DNA from: Viridothelium virens
Lineage: Eukaryota; Ascomycota; Dothideomycetes; Trypetheliales; Trypetheliaceae
Assembly (NCBI GenBank): GCA_010094025.1
Contig: ML991771.1
Span: 558,001 to 622,000, forward strand
Direction of reading: 5' to 3'
DNA: 64,000 bases
Shown here piece by piece: positions 11,201 to 25,321 of the stretch. Positions within the stretch are counted from its first letter, which is position 1, and each line of letters begins with the position of its first letter. The notes under the pieces are model-generated. The model made no database searches, had not been told where the DNA came from, and saw only the letters and a program-made list of their open reading frames with translations. The position numbers and the translations under genes are program-made.

Positions 11201-14200
11201 TACCCACTGGACAAGCGGACCACAGGCCTTACTAGCGCGGTTGACTTTCTCGAACGTAAAGTCATCTTTCGAGAGATAATCACTCCGCATCTTGGTACGA
11301 TGGCTTTTCGTCATCATCCTCTCATTGTCGTAATTGACGATGCTGGCAATGAAGTCATCACGGCGGATGATGGCTTGGATAGCCCTCCAGTCCACAGCCT
11401 TGTGACCTAAAAGGGTGCAGACCGACTCCAATGCAAGTTTGACACCAGCAGGTGGATTCTGCATGGACCGGACTTCTGTCAAGTGCTGACGCTTGATGTT
11501 GCTAACACTCTTCTGGGCTTCTTCGACTGCAGGTTCGGCGTTGGCGAGGTCATTAAGCACAATGTCTTTTCGCTCTTTGACCTCCTTATCTTGCTTCTCC
11601 AAGGCTGACTGGATTTCCAAAGAGGCAGCTTTGCGCTGCTCGGCTTCACGCTGGTCCGTTATCATTTTCTGCAGCTTCTCGTTGGCCTCCTTGTCTTTGC
11701 CCTCCAACTGGGTCTTCTTTTCGGCCAGGCTCTTCCTGAGGTCGCTGACTTTATCGACTGTCTCCCTCAGCTTCTCCAGGCCAATGTTGAGATGTCGTTG
11801 TTGATCCTCAAGCTCCTCGCGCTTCTCTCCATACAACTTGACGAATTGATCTACAAAGTCAAGGAAGTGTCGTGGGGTCAGGAAGGTAGACTTGCCCTGC
11901 TGTTTGTGCAGACGATCGTTAAAAGTATGCAGAGAATAATGCATATAAACCATAGCATTAATGACAGCATCGCGATGAGATGGGGGGACTGCAAGATCGC
12001 GATAAGCTAGTGGTATTGTATCCGGCGTGACAAAGTTCGGTCTATCAAGATCCACGTTCTGCGTCAATTCTTTTCCGACTTGGAACAGCGCCTGGTCGGA
12101 CCAGTCGCCAAACCAGTTGAGCACACATCGATTGAACAGGGCGGGACTCGTGGCGGCCTTTGACGAAAGACCCTCCTTTGGCGGATTCATGGTGAATACA
12201 ACATGCAAGTTTTTGACAATTTGCTGAGTGAACCAACGGTAGAGCTCTTCTTGGGAGTCTAGAAGCAGACCTTGACGCTGAGCACCTTCTTTGCACTGGG
12301 TCATCAAAGAGGCAAATTCATCGCCTTCAAATAACCCAGGGACTTCAGCATTGGCAAGCAACGTATTCATGCGCTCCAAGAAGCCGGAATCAAGCACATT
12401 TGACTCGTCCATTATGAAGCAAATCTTCTCACCCTTGGTTCCGCACGCTCGCAACACATTTCGCAAGTCATCGTCAAAGTCCTCGGAGGAATATTTCCCG
12501 TGCACCTTGATCTGGAATACTTTCAACCCATTCATCCAAGCCACAAAGCGAGACAGGGTGGTTTTTCCACTGCCGCTTACTCCGATCAAGATAAGATGGC
12601 CTTGAGGTTGGCGGAAGACCCGATCGATGCGGAGTACATGCTCTAGGACATCGTTGAAGAGAATCAGTGGTACGTCTACTTCTTCCTCACAGAAGGTTTT
12701 AAGCCGTGCTTTCACAAAGTCACGCAATCGCTCGCGTTCAACAGAAATGTAATTTTTCGAAAGCCAATTGGAGAAGAGGATCGGACCCCCTAGAGCTTGG
12801 TCTTGATCGATCATTGGGAAGTGTTCAAGCGCGACATCTTTCACATGGGCATCGGTCCATTTGCGCTCATCTTCGGCAACGAGACGGTCCGAGAAAAGAC
12901 GCAGAGCTTCATGGGCCCAGATTCGGACTAAACCTTCCAATGATAAAGTTTCCAAAGGGCGAATGGCTTCATAAACACCTCGCACCCATCTGGTCAATTC
13001 ACGAGGCGAGTAGACGTAGTGTGGCTGAATGGCTGGCGTGAAGCGCTTCTGAGAGGCGAGATAGAATTGCACCATCGCTTTCGTCAGTGGCTCTGCATAG
13101 CCACGAAGCGACGGGATGACTTTCAAGCATGCATTATTGAAAGTGCCGTAAATCTGATGTAGAGAGGTTTCTCCCGGATAGCCCACCATAACGACTGGCG
13201 CGTGTTTGAGGAACCTAAGGCCCAATGGTGTACGGCCTGCGTCTGTAGGAGGGTTACATGCTCCCACAAATTGTATGCGCTCCAACGTGATCCATTGCCG
13301 ATCGCTCGTCCGCCAAAAGCCATTGTGCTCAACGAGTTGACGGAGAAGAGATATCGCCCGCTGAGTTCCGTACTTGTCAGGGGCAGGCAAGTTGATTTCG
13401 TCGCAGAAGACGACAAGCCAACGGCCGACTTGGGTTGGAGCAAGCACCACCCCATTCATGGTCTTTCTGTACTCGCAATATTGGTCAAAGGTCTTTAGCA
13501 GTAGATCTGGGGTTGTTGCACTGGAGAAATTGAGGCCGACGGTTTCTAGACTTGGTAATTTGCGCAAGGCACTGAACAACGTCATCGTCTTTCCGGAACC
13601 AGGAGGGCCACACAGGAGCAGCGGCTTGTGTTCCGCTAGCCAAGAGTACAGGACATCCTCATGGCGAACAGTATCTAGTGTGGGGATGACGACATCTGTC
13701 TGAGTAATGGAGTGAGTATTGACCTCGATGTTAGGGACTTGGGATTGCCAAGGTGTCCACTCAGCCCTTGGAAGCGTAACATCATAGTCAATGAGTGAAG
13801 TGTTGCCATCGAGCAGTGGAAGATCGACAACGGACAGACCGGCTACTAGCTGGCCAAAGGCTTTGCGATCGTCGAGTGTAGAGTCTCCGGTGAACGACCA
13901 GGTAAGAGCAAGCAGCAATTTCTTCGAAACGTATGCTTCAACGGCCTCCGAGTCAAGCGGGAAGTCAGTGTGTTGAGCATTGTACTCAATCAGAGACCGA
14001 CATATTTTGTTCAACAGGGAGAAGAGGGTATTGAGCGCTCGGATATCCGTGTATTCCATGATGTGGCCAGACTCACGCGCTGTTTGCAATGCTTTGGGCA
14101 TGAGGTCGCCTTCTGTCAACCGGGTCTTTAAAACGACTGCGGCTTGTGACTGAATTGCCAGTGCTTGCTCTGCCAACTCACCAGCCGACAAAGCCTCTTC

Positions 14201-17200
14201 TTCGAGATCCGAAAGAGGTCTTGCCTTAAGACGGTCCAAGTAATTGGCAAGGATCATATCTGTGGTTACGGTATCGTCGTTGAACCACACCATCCCACAG
14301 CGACTGACTGTAGCCAAGGTCGCATAACGCAGCGTCTCGACTTCGAACATGACGCGAACGTTTGATGGGAGATTGAGACGTTCTCCATTAGGTAGCGTTA
14401 GAAGCTTGTTGTCATCCAGGACACTGTTCAAATTCTCAACCCACTCCGGGTCGACGTCTCCGTCGAAAACAATCCAGTGTCTTTTGGTGTCCTCTCCACG
14501 CAGGTTGTCGACAATCTTCCGCAAAATACTTGTGAAGAGTCCATCAGTCCATTCCCTGGTCGTGCTATCTAGGCTTCCGTACAGAGCCTCTTTCGACATG
14601 ACCTTAGGATCGATGATATGATAGACGCCCTCCACGTTTTCAATTCGCTGCATAGCTTGCAAGAGCGTCCTCCAGATCGAGGATTTGCCTGAGCCAGAAG
14701 TGCCGACCATCATGACACCGTGATGAAGTCCTTGAATTTGATAAAGCTGGATAGCCTTATTAAGCCACGCGTCGGTGACGGTGAGATTATTTTCTGTCGC
14801 CGTGTCCCTGATGGCTTGCTTGAGTTTGTCGAGAGCTGCTGGAACATATTGGACATTGGGGAACGTTTCTTCCTCGATTTTTTGCATCAGGTCGACATCT
14901 TCGCGGACAAGTTTGGGAGCTATAGTCTCCCGAACACTCTGGACTAAGATCTGGGGCTCGATGACATCCTCATCTTGCAGGCCTTTTTCATTACTGATTA
15001 GGCGGGCTCGCTTCAGACCACCGGAACTAACCAGGACGCTCTTCAACGCACGAAGACCAAAATCATAATGCGCCTGTTTTGAAAGCTTGGCGGAGCATCG
15101 GTCGAAGAAAGGTACCGCTTGTCTAGAAAGTGGTTTCGCTTGCGAGAAGCCTTGAGAGTACAGCATGACTTCAGCAATCAGCTCTTTATCCGGCTTTGAC
15201 ATTGCGACACTGCGGAAGAGTTTCTTTAAGTTGTCCGGAAGATTTGAACGTCCTGCATACCCGGGATTCATCGTGATGAAGATACCCGTACTGGAATTGA
15301 CTTTGAGCTGTCGTCCAACAAGCTCGATCTGAGTTGATGGATCAACTGCTCCTCTTCGGAGACCCTGTTGGATATTTTGCACTTGCTGCGAAACGGCAGA
15401 CAGAATGCGCTCGTCAAGCCGATTGAACTCGTCGAAGCAGCCCCAGGCACCCACTTGGCATATCCCGAGGAAGATGCGACCCATGGATTGAAAATCAAAG
15501 GTATCATCACAGCAAAACACGAGTGTGAAGCGTCCAAGCTGTAAGCCCAGAGCCTTGACCGATTCAGTCTTTCCGGTACCAGCAGGCCCATACGGTGACC
15601 CTCCCAAACGTTGGCATAGTGCTTGCGTAAGCGTCAAGAAGCAACGGTCCGTTAGAGGTGTTCTGACTAGACGTTCAGGCACTCCCAGATATTCGAAACC
15701 ATACTCCAAGACTGCGTTGGCCATCTTGACCTGGACTCGATTCAAAGGCTCGGCGTTGGGGATGTACTCGTATCGCATCTGCAATTGCCAGAGATGATGG
15801 GACGTTGAGTCGGCACCAACACTTTTCAGTTTATCAATGACGTCGCGTTGATGAACACATTCGGTAATGAGATGTTCGCATTTCTTTCGCATGAGGCCCT
15901 CCAGATCCCCTAGGACAGCGGAAGCAAGCAAACGAAGAATAGCGACCTCTTGCTCGTAAAGCGCAGCGAGTCTCGAGCCACCACCAGACAGTGCATCTTC
16001 AACACCAAGTGTCCAACAGACTTGCATCGCCAAAACAACCACCTGGGCCGGAAAATTGCTCAAGAAATCCATGAAACCAGCGCTATCAATTTTTTCCACA
16101 GCCAGAACAGATTTCAACTGCTCAACGGCTTCCGCAAGAAGCTCCGAGAGAGCAATTTTCATATTAAGCTCGAGAGCACCAAGCCACTCATTGATTTTCG
16201 GGGTTTTGGCAAGGGAAATAAATTTCTTCAATGGGACCTCTTCGCCTTCTCTCGACCGGAAACCTGCAATTGTTGAGTCGTCATCCGTGACAAGCGCGGC
16301 AACACCTGCGAACATCTTCCGCAGATGCTTGGATACTCGGGCTGTATCTGTACTATTGCCGATGATTTCCAGTAAATCTTCGTCACCAACAAAGTAGAAT
16401 CGAGGGAATGATAATCTTTCGCGTTCCAAGTATTCTCCCAGCGCTTTCTGAATCTTATTGAGTAGCTCCGCGAGACGCTCGAGAGATTTTTGTACGCCCG
16501 ATATCCCGAGTACATCAAGGACAAGTGAAGACTTCATGACCTTCTTCATGACAGCCATGAACTCCGAGTTGATGTTCTGAAAGCGTGAGGATTCGATGGG
16601 AAGCAAATGCTTGATGTCTACGTTGCCTGTGAAAACGCCTTCGAGATACACCCACTGGCGCTGAACATCGATCCACACATCAAAGAGGACATGAATGCGA
16701 TTCAGTTTGTCTTCCCATGACGATGCTTCCTCTTGGAATTGCTTGTAGTACGGAGAGTGTCTCATGGCTTGTAGCGAATTGAGATTCTCGCTGCATTTGG
16801 CAAAAAGGTCGTCCCAGCCGCGGATGAGCTTCGTTTTCGTGCCGTATTGAACGAGTTCGAGATGATAATTTTGCCAGATCTCTCGCACTTGGCGCAAAAA
16901 CTCTTCGAGTGCCATCTCGCCTTGAGCTTGCTGGATTATTTCTTTGATAACAGGCTCGCTAGGACCTAGCCTCAAATCCCAGACATCACCAAGGGTCATG
17001 GATACTCGCGAATACCTTGACTGAGGCTTCAATGATTGATAGATCTTTTCCCAGTGGCGATCGCGAATAGCATCAGAACGTAGTTCCGACAAGATGGTGT
17101 TCTCTTTCAGAAGCTGCCGAACGACAGACTGGACATACTCGAAGGCAGCATATTGACGCATACGGCTCGGCATTTCCTTTGACATTTTGATAAGATCATC

Positions 17201-20200
17201 TAAAGAGTGCCGCAGCTTCCTGGGTTGAACGCTGGCCCAGGGCGTATCTCGCAATTCGTCTATACTATCCCAGATAGTTGATAGAGCAGCCCAAACCGAT
17301 TTGAAGTCTTGGATCTCCTCAAGTATTCCAGCCAATTGATTGCCAGCGCTGCCAGGCAGATCGAGAGCCTCTTTAGCTTTGGCCACCATCTCAGATTGGG
17401 TTTGAAGCTGATTAAGCCGAAAATCGAAAGATGCAAGGATATCCGACGCCTTTTTCGGTGGGATTGTTCCAGACACGGGCTTTTCATCGTTCCATTGCAC
17501 GAGAATGTCAGCAATCTTCTGGCTGACGACTTTGTCCTCGGCAGTGATCTTGGCACGAAGCGCATCCGTCTGGTCTTGAACTAGCTTGCTCTTGCGTTCC
17601 AAAACTTCGTTCAAAGCTGCCCACTCGTGATCGACCTGATCAACGTACAGCCACTCCGGTGGAAATGAATATCTCTGGCGTGACAGAGTCGTCTGCCCTT
17701 GGCGGAAGATGTCGATTTCCGGAGCCCAGGCCTTGACTTTGCGCTTGCTCTGTTGCACGATTGTGATGAAAGTGACAGCCTGTGCAGTAGACGATGCTTC
17801 CAGAGACTGGCCTTCAAGGTCCCGCTTCGCCTTTTCGATTTCTGTATATATCTCGGTCATTCGATTGCTCAATCTTCCCGCAAATTTTGCCAAGATTTCA
17901 TGCTGCCATTGATCGTACTTTGCATTGACCTTCATCTGAACTTGTTCGTAATCGATGGTTATATGACCAAAAGAGCGACTCAGCTCAGACGTATCGAATG
18001 TTGACCGGCTCTTCCGAATTTCCTGAAGTAATTGTAGCCAATTTGATAGATCATCACCCAATGCGTCGTAGACATTAGCACCTTGAAGGTCCCATAGCGA
18101 TTGAAATCGAAGCCAGTCCTCCACATATGAGCCGGTAACTCCTAGCTTGTCTTCTACCACTTGATAAGCATGGCCTAAGGTTTCGGCGCACTTGCTCGGT
18201 AGGTTGGCAAAGCTTTTGGCCACGTAGTCGGCCGAACTGTCGACGCGCAGTTCGTACCTCGAAGCCTGAACTCGATTGAGATCACAAGCAACACCCATCC
18301 ATTTCTGTAGTTGAGAAAGCCAGCTGGCCCGGGCAAAGTCTAAAGGCGGCTCGAGGTAGATTACTTGGTTTCGTATGGATATTTCATGGGTCAGGTGTGG
18401 AAAAGAGGGTTTATACTTTTGCTCTTCGGCAAGCTCTTGATCTGAACTCGAAGGACGTTGTGCTGAAGATTCCGAACCATTAAAATACTCGATCCACTTC
18501 GTCAAAGCGTGCTTAAGGCGGTCCAGGAGAATGTCTTCAATGCGGGAGTTCATTATAGCAACCCATTGTCGTAGATTTGCGAAATTCTCCAAGTGCAGCT
18601 GATCTACCGCCTTCTGGATCATGTCTAAGTTGATCCGAAATTGGTCTATTGACCATGAACACGTCTCCAAGGCCTTTACCGCAGTTTGGACAGTATGACT
18701 AATATTGCCGAGAGTCGCAGTCTTTGACTGAAGTAAAGATACAGCGTTTGCAAATTCTCTCACAAACTGCAAATGTTTGCTCTCCGTCCGACCGGCATTA
18801 GCCGTGATATCTGCTGGAGTTTGTCTGACGTGGAGGCCATACGCATGTACAAATGAATCCCATTGCAGGGGAATACCCCTGGCGACCAGGCTTTGAGCAT
18901 CATTCTGGTAACCATGAAGTAGGATTGCTTCATCGGACATATCGGATATTGTTCGACTTGTTTGAGCAAAGGTTCTCACACTTTCCATCATGCTCACAGC
19001 ATACGGATAGACGCGCTTAGCATCCTTGGATAGATTATTAATTGCGTGCGGCACTTGATAGTTGAGCCAGAACAAATTCCGAACCTCCTTGAAAAGGGCA
19101 ATCACCTGACCATCAAAGTTGACATGGAGCTCCATTTGATTCCCTGCTGCACGATTGCGATTGATATAGAATAGTCGACCCGTGATGGCAATATTCCGAC
19201 GGACAACTTCTTGCAGCCAAGATTCAAAGACGGGCCGTGTGTCGAGCTTCTTCCGGAATAGATCGCTTTCTGTCTGCAATTTCTGTCCTTCGGTATGTAG
19301 TGCCCAGTCAATCCCTAGAATGTCTTCGACTTTTCGCATGTAACCGTCTAGCTGCCGCTCGATTTGGCGAGCCCAAATGATAGCACCAGACACTGGAGGA
19401 AGATCGCGGAGTTGCGCCATTGCATGAGCCTCTGAGTTGCCGTACTGGTACTTGAAACGGTCATGTAGCGATGAAATGTCGTGTTTCACATTATCAATCA
19501 ACTGTGTCTGATACTCTGAAATGGCGCCTCGAATCTTTGGACGAACAAAGAGAGCATTGAATTTGGAGAAGACTCGGAACATCTCATTAGCGGTTTTAGC
19601 GGTGGCAAGACGATCTCGTAAACGCGCGATGATGGAGTTCTCTACGCGCGATGTGCGATCGCTATACAGACTCTCGGCGTGGACCCAGATCCTGGTGCCT
19701 TCTGGGCTAACATCGAGGACATCGACATCTTTGAGGGCAGCGTAAGCTTGGACGACTTCCTCCACCGCATCAGCATCTCCAATTTCTTCCAGAATAGCTC
19801 CTGCCGAGACACCATCGATCGGTTCCTTGGACGACGGTTTTGGCGTGAGAACATCCATGATCGTTCGTTGTAACTGCTCATGATTGATCCGGAAAGTATT
19901 GATGTATTTCAAGCGTTCTTGTGTGCTTTGGTGACGTGGTGTAATTTTGATGGGGATGAACCTGTCATTTCGTCTCCGAGTAACTTCTCTTGCAACGTTC
20001 GTGAACTCCTTGACATCTTCATCCCAGGTACGCCAGATCTGTTCCGCGGCAGCCATGATCGACGAGAATTCTCGAAAATCCAGATGCATGAGAGTCCGAC
20101 CGTGCAGCAGGGCATGTAGCCGTTTGTCGAGATCCGAGGAGATGGCCTCCACCAATGGAAGAGCACGCTTGATTGGATATGGACATATGCGGAGCTTTCG

Positions 20201-21418
20201 ATTCACATGCGAGAAGATTAGGTTCAACGCTTCTTTGACTTTATCCAGTGAAGTAGCAGAGAGAAGCTCATCCAGAGGAAAATCACGCATCAGTTGGTTG
20301 TATTTTTGTACTGTCTCTGCAGTCTCTTTCAGTCCTGTGTCTGCACTGAAACTCAACGTCGCCTGAAACCTCTTTACATGACGCAAAATGTCCATAGTCA
20401 GCTGCACACCATCGCTGCGAAGCAGTGCCTCCACTCCCTCAAGAGCAGACTCCATTGATAGCCAGAAGTTAATCTCTTGTGCAGCAGTGCCTTGGCTAGG
20501 GTCTCGTGTGGTCTTTGTAACAGCTTGTATTGACTTGATCCAAGTGTTGACTGTGGCCTGCAAACTATTCAAGAACCCGCTGTCATTCAAAATCACCGGA
20601 TCAATCAATTCGACGCTCGTCCGAACGTGGCGATCTGCGGCAACCTTGAGAGCTCCTTCAACTACAGGATGCATGTGGAGGTGCAACTCCGGTATCTCAA
20701 TATTTTGCTGGAGATGGAGCAGGCTCAACTCCAATTCAGCAATCTTTTTCTTCGTACCGGGTATACCCGTTCGTGTGCTGTCCTCCGTCTTGTTCCAGTT
20801 GGCATTAGATTGTTCATGATTCTTCGTATAGGCTTCAAAATAGGGCGCCAGCGCCAAGTGAAGGACGGAATGTAATGTTTCGAACGGGGATATGGACGAG
20901 GTGGCATTGAGGGATGCATTACCGGGATAGGCCTGCACTGGGAGGTTGACAATTTGGATTTGACTGCTGATTGGATAGTTTGGATCTATTGGCTGTGGCC
21001 GCTTCAGGATAGCCACGCAGGCTGCGACGTTCGGGGAGTACGAGAGTTCAGAGGAGAAGGAATAGGTGAAGTGCGGAAGTGAAGCTGGACCTCAAATATC
21101 AGCAAACGCTCTCAATAAAGTCCCACAAAACCTACCATGATCGCCATTCTGTACGACATCTTTGTTATCTTCAAGGTGCTCCTTCTGAACATACAGCGCC
21201 ACCTGCGATTCTTGGGTGAACCGTGTGCAGCGCTGTATGGTGTCGGATAGCCGCAGGGCAGACAGTATGCTTCCATCGGCGGTGAGATCTTGTTCCGAAG
21301 CGCCTAATGTTACCTGGAGCACGTCTTTGATGTAGTCTACGACCAACTGAGGGTCGAGGTGCGGCGCATCGTCGGGGGAGAGGACGCCATTCGCCCCTTG
21401 GACCAAAGGTCCCTCCAT
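8285..21418 (-). CDS. nudA: Cytoplasmic dynein heavy chain (NudA/Ro-1 type)
   Basis: Three exons: 21418-21136, 21090-8810 and 8737-8285, with introns of 45 and 72 bp, give 4338 residues, close to Aspergillus NudA. The N-terminal tail covers about the first 1350 residues, followed by linker and AAA ring. P-loops are visible for AAA1 (GPAGTGKT, about residue 1930), AAA2 (GTSGSGKS, about 2220), AAA3 (GPPGSGKT, about 2590) and AAA4 (GVSGSGKT, about 2930). The antiparallel coiled-coil stalk with the microtubule-binding tip follows ([16 protein letters not shown] onward), then AAA5-6 and the C-terminal domain ending LNVDA. The motor moves nuclei, endosomes and vesicles to microtubule minus ends. 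The last exon restores a conserved end ([23 protein letters not shown]). The start at 21418 is the first ATG of an open first exon that splices in frame. A downstream GTG at 21016 is not the start. Confidence 0.97.
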
Positions 21419-22120
21419 GGTGAGGCTATATCAACCTGCAAGGAAAGGGCATGCTAGTCGACGGCAAGCTGCATAGGCTCAGAGCATGCCAATGGAGTGG
21501 TCGAGGGCGGGTTATTATGTTCGTGAAGAGGTAGGCCGTGAGGGTAGGTAGAGGTAGTGCTTCTACTCAAATGTTCCCTTGAGCATCATCAGAAGCGCGT
21601 CGGCTCGCGCAGGCGTCTATTGGCCTTAACCACATCGGGTATAGCGTATCTTATCGCACATGGGCTTACGCCACAACACTTTGCCCCTGCATCGTAACTT
21701 AAATTTATATTTGACCATTTCTGAGGGATAAGGTAGGTACTCAGGCTAAGCAGCACTTGGTCGAGCGACATTTAGATATTCATACAGGCTCGTCCAGCGT
21801 TCCTTGGATTGCCCCCATACTTGAAATTCTTTGTCCACTAGCTGTTCGCCAATTCCTAATCCGTAAAGAAATGAAATTCTCATTGCTACAGCTTTCTCAT
21901 GACGAGCTATGTCGCAGGTCTTCGTCGCTGCTCTAGATACAAACGTCCCGTGTCGACATCATTAACGCCGAATCAAGGAATCCTTATCCTCCAACGCCGT
22001 CCTGTGATGCTGATGAAGGTGCTGACTGGCAGCAAAGTGTACAGAAGATATGGAGTACAATCAGCTTCCCCAATTTCAGACTCTGACCCACTCTCTTAGT
22101 CCGGTCCATTCAGCGTTCCA
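21419..22120. other. Intergenic region upstream of dynein and downstream of rho4
   Basis: About 700 bp containing the dynein promoter and the rho4 3' end (both genes on the minus strand). I see no convincing ORF or RNA gene. Confidence 0.6.
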
Positions 22121-23058
22121 TCACAGGATCCTGCAACTCCGCTTCTTAGGCTTCGTGGTCAATTTTGGAATCGCCAAATGTCCCCCGTCCCCGCTTTCAC
22201 TCCCTTCACTCGCGCCTACAGTGATGCTTACGGCTGTGTCGAAGATGTCGTGCACGCCATTCATTTCTTTGCTACTGCACTCCATGTACGCAGCGCCCAT
22301 CTTCTTAGCGACGGCCTCACCCTGTTGCGGAGTCACGGGCGTAAGCCCTTGGGTTTTGAGCAGCTCGATGCAAGTGCGCTTGTGCCGCAGGTCTGACTTG
22401 AGACCGAGAAGGATCATCGGAGTCGTTGGGCAGAAGTGGAGAACTTCCGGATACCACTAGATCATCTATCAGTCCCTTGTATCGGGCCAAAACTTCACGG
22501 TTGCATTTACCTTATCCATGACATTTTCGAGTGAGTTTGGACAGTCAATGGCAAAGCAAACGAAGAGTAGATCCGTTTCAGGGTAGGAAAGTGGTCGTAA
22601 TCGATCGTATTCCTCCTGGCCAGCTGTGTCCCACAAGGCAAGTTCAACAGTCTTGCCAGTTCTTCGTTCGGTCGTGTGTGTGATGTAGTTTTCAAAGACA
22701 GTGGGCACGTATTTCTGGTTGACACCTTGTTAGTGTTGCTAAACGGGACTGCAGGTCTTGTGCTTACCTCTGGGAAGTAGCCTTGACTGTAAGTAATCAA
22801 TAAACAAGTCTTGCCGCATCCACCATCTCCAACTACCACAAGCTTCTTGGAGTATGCAGGAGGCTCCGTAATTCCTGTCGAGTCAGACGCCCTGCCCATT
22901 GATGAGACAGAGTTCATAGCGGAATTGACTGTTCCATCACTCATGCGTTGACTATCTCGGCGGACGGGTTTACGGTGAATGGAAGGTGATGCAGGTTTGA
23001 ACTTTTCAGAGCCTTTGCGGCGGAGATAGTCATAGCTTGAAACTGCATGAACCGACAT
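22121..23058 (-). CDS. rho4: Rho4-type small GTPase
   Basis: Three exons (23058-22768, 22714-22511, 22456-22121) give 276 residues. The G-domain begins near residue 72: P-loop GDGGCGKT, effector region [10 protein letters not shown] (built across the first splice), switch [18 protein letters not shown], and later the SDLR/GLKSD segment. The C-terminus is polybasic KPKKRS followed by the CAAX box CRIL, which predicts geranylgeranylation and membrane attachment. The long N-terminal extension of about 70 residues with many Ser is typical of Rho4, which acts in septation and cell-wall remodelling. Both introns sit inside conserved Rho coding sequence (53 and 54 bp, GTAAGC and GTAAAT donors). Confidence 0.95.
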
Positions 23059-23534
23059 CGTCCCCAGTGATTTGTCGAACAGATTGAAGGTTTGACGGTT
23101 CAGCAGAGCCTAGAGTAGGGCTCTCGAGAATAGAGTAAAGTATTTCAAGTGAGCTGTCTCGTAGCGGATGTAATTCCAGTGGATATGTGTTGGTGATATT
23201 AGGTGCGGTGGGGTAAGGACGAAGGTCTGGTGGTGGGATTTTTGGCGACGTGAAAGTTGACTGACGGTTGGCGGGGTGACGCAAGGGCCCCTTTGCACGG
23301 CCACGGCTAATTGACCGGACCCTGAAGAGGATGATCCTGGACGAACATCAGACAATCGACAACCTAATTCCATCCCCTCCTTCAAGTTTGCTCGCTTTGA
23401 CTTCTTCATGGAGCTCCGAGTCTCGCCCATTGAGCTCCTATCTGCCTATTCGACGCCCATGCTGCGACCTTGAGACAAACACCGTTGGCAAGACGCATGC
23501 CTTACACCATAGCGTCAAGCTCCCAGCCTCCCTC
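23059..23534. other. Divergent promoter region of rho4 and the lcb3-like gene
   Basis: About 475 bp between divergent starts. The frame of the downstream gene stays open back to an ATG at 23331, so an extra 68 N-terminal residues are possible, but they look non-conserved and I prefer the start at 23535. Confidence 0.5.
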
Positions 23535-25321
23535 ATGTCCAACAATGGCCGGAGCCTCAGGCCAGAGAAGAGCAGTGTAGCTGGCAATGCAAATGGGGCA
23601 CAGAAAGAGGAAAGGCCCGATGCGGGCATGCGCGCTCTTGATCACTGTAAGCCCTCTTGTCACCTTCATCTCTGATACGAGGTTTAACGTTGCTGCACAA
23701 CAGATAAAAACAAGTTACCTAAATGGAGATACAGATTAAGGCAGTTCTTTATACCGGTAGTCCGCTGGGAAACACATTATCTGGCCTTGGCGCAGGAAAA
23801 TCTACGATTTCCTGCCCTAGATTCCTACTTTGCACTCACAGCTAATCTGGGCACTCATACTTTTTTCATGATCATGCTTCCGATCTTGTTCTGGTGCGGA
23901 TATACCAGCCTAGGGAGAGCGTGAGTTCTCCAAATGCTGAACTGAAGCATTCGTGCTGACTGTAGCGTAGACTGACCAGTGTCCTTGCGTTTGGGGTCTT
24001 CTGGAGCGGCTTCATAAAAGACATGTTATGCCTTCCCAGGCCCCTCTCACCTCCTTTGAAACGTATAACAATGTCTGGCTCTGCTGCCTTGGAGTACGGC
24101 TTCCCATCAACACACTCTACGAATGCTGTCTCTGTCGCCATGTATGCACTCATCACACTTCAACAACAACCATCATCCGAGTTCCGTTATGTGGTGGAAT
24201 ACTTTTCATACTTCTACGCAATATCCATCGTGCTAGGGCGTCTCTACTGCGGCATGCATGGATTCTTCGATGTCGTTGTGGGTAGCGCTCTGGGAGCGCT
24301 GCTCACTCTTCTGCAGACTTCATACGGCGAACTACTCGAGTCTTGGCTCTTCGAGGGGACGCTGAGGAACCCAACCATCGCCATCCTTGTGCTACTCATC
24401 CTTGTGCGCATACATCCTGAACCGGCCGACGACTGTCCCTGCTTCGATGACAGCGTCGCCTTCGCTGGCGTCCTTATGGGAGTGACCATGGGTTCCTGGC
24501 ACTACGCAGGTAGTGGGTTTGCCTGGAGCTTACCAACCCCAGCAACTGTGCCTTTCAATTATGCGAACGTTGGTCTGATCCGGGCTTGTGTTCGCATATT
24601 CCTAGGTGTTTTCCTGATTTTTGCGTGGCGAGGCCTCATGAAGCCGACACTGCTTGCCTTCCTGCCACCCGTTTTCCGCGTTATCGAGCAATATGGCCTG
24701 GACCTTCCGAGAAAATTCTTCATGCGAGCGTCGCAATATAAGACTGTGCCTGCTTTGCGTAAAGACGACAACGTTATACCTCCAGCTTCCAGCATTCCCA
24801 CGCTTATCACATCCCTACGCAACCCTCGAAGACGGGCCGTCTCTGTTGGGCCGCAATCTGAGGCCGACGCCTACGAAACATTAGCATATCGGGAGAAGCG
24901 AAGGCGAGAGAGTATGTCCTCTCAGACCGGTGGGCGATCATCCAGTACAGCTCGTCCACGGATAGCGGAGGACCCCGACGAAGGACCCTTACTGAACTCA
25001 CTGCGAATGACCCGTGACGGCGACATCCAGTACTCTCCTGTAGAGAGTTCTCCTACGACTGTTATCGTGGACGAGAGGGGGCTCGGTGAGCTCGGTGGCG
25101 ATGGCGCGTCGGATCATCGCGAGCTCTTTGCCAACCTAGAAAAGCCGCGGGTTCGATATGATGTTGAGGTCATCACCAAGCTAATTATTTATTCGGGTAT
25201 GTGGTTAATTCCATCGATCCAGAATGAAAGGTAACTGACCAACGTGTGTGCAGGTATAGCATGGATTGCCGTGGAAGGCGCACCGATCCTGTTTGAGCTT
25301 TGCGGGCTCGGTGCACTCTGA
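23535..25321 (+). CDS. lcb3: Sphingoid long-chain-base-1-phosphate phosphatase (Lcb3/Ysr3 type, PAP2 superfamily)
   Basis: Four exons (23535-23646, 23704-23920, 23971-25196, 25254-25321) give 540 residues. The PAP2 catalytic motifs are present in order: KDMLCLPRP (KxxxxxxRP), YGFPSTHS (PSGH-like, with Thr for Gly) and the SxxxGRLYCGMHGFFDVVVG segment (SRxxxxxHxxxD-like). About eight hydrophobic segments lie around and after them, followed by a Ser/Arg-rich cytosolic part and a final hydrophobic segment built across the last intron (IIYSG joined to IAWIAVEGAPILFELCGLGAL). The family removes phosphate from dihydrosphingosine- and phytosphingosine-1-phosphate at the ER and so feeds ceramide synthesis. 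The N-terminal ALDHYKNKLPKWRYRLR is a family signature rebuilt across intron 1. The acceptor of intron 2 is the second of two TAGs, chosen by frame. Confidence 0.93.
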
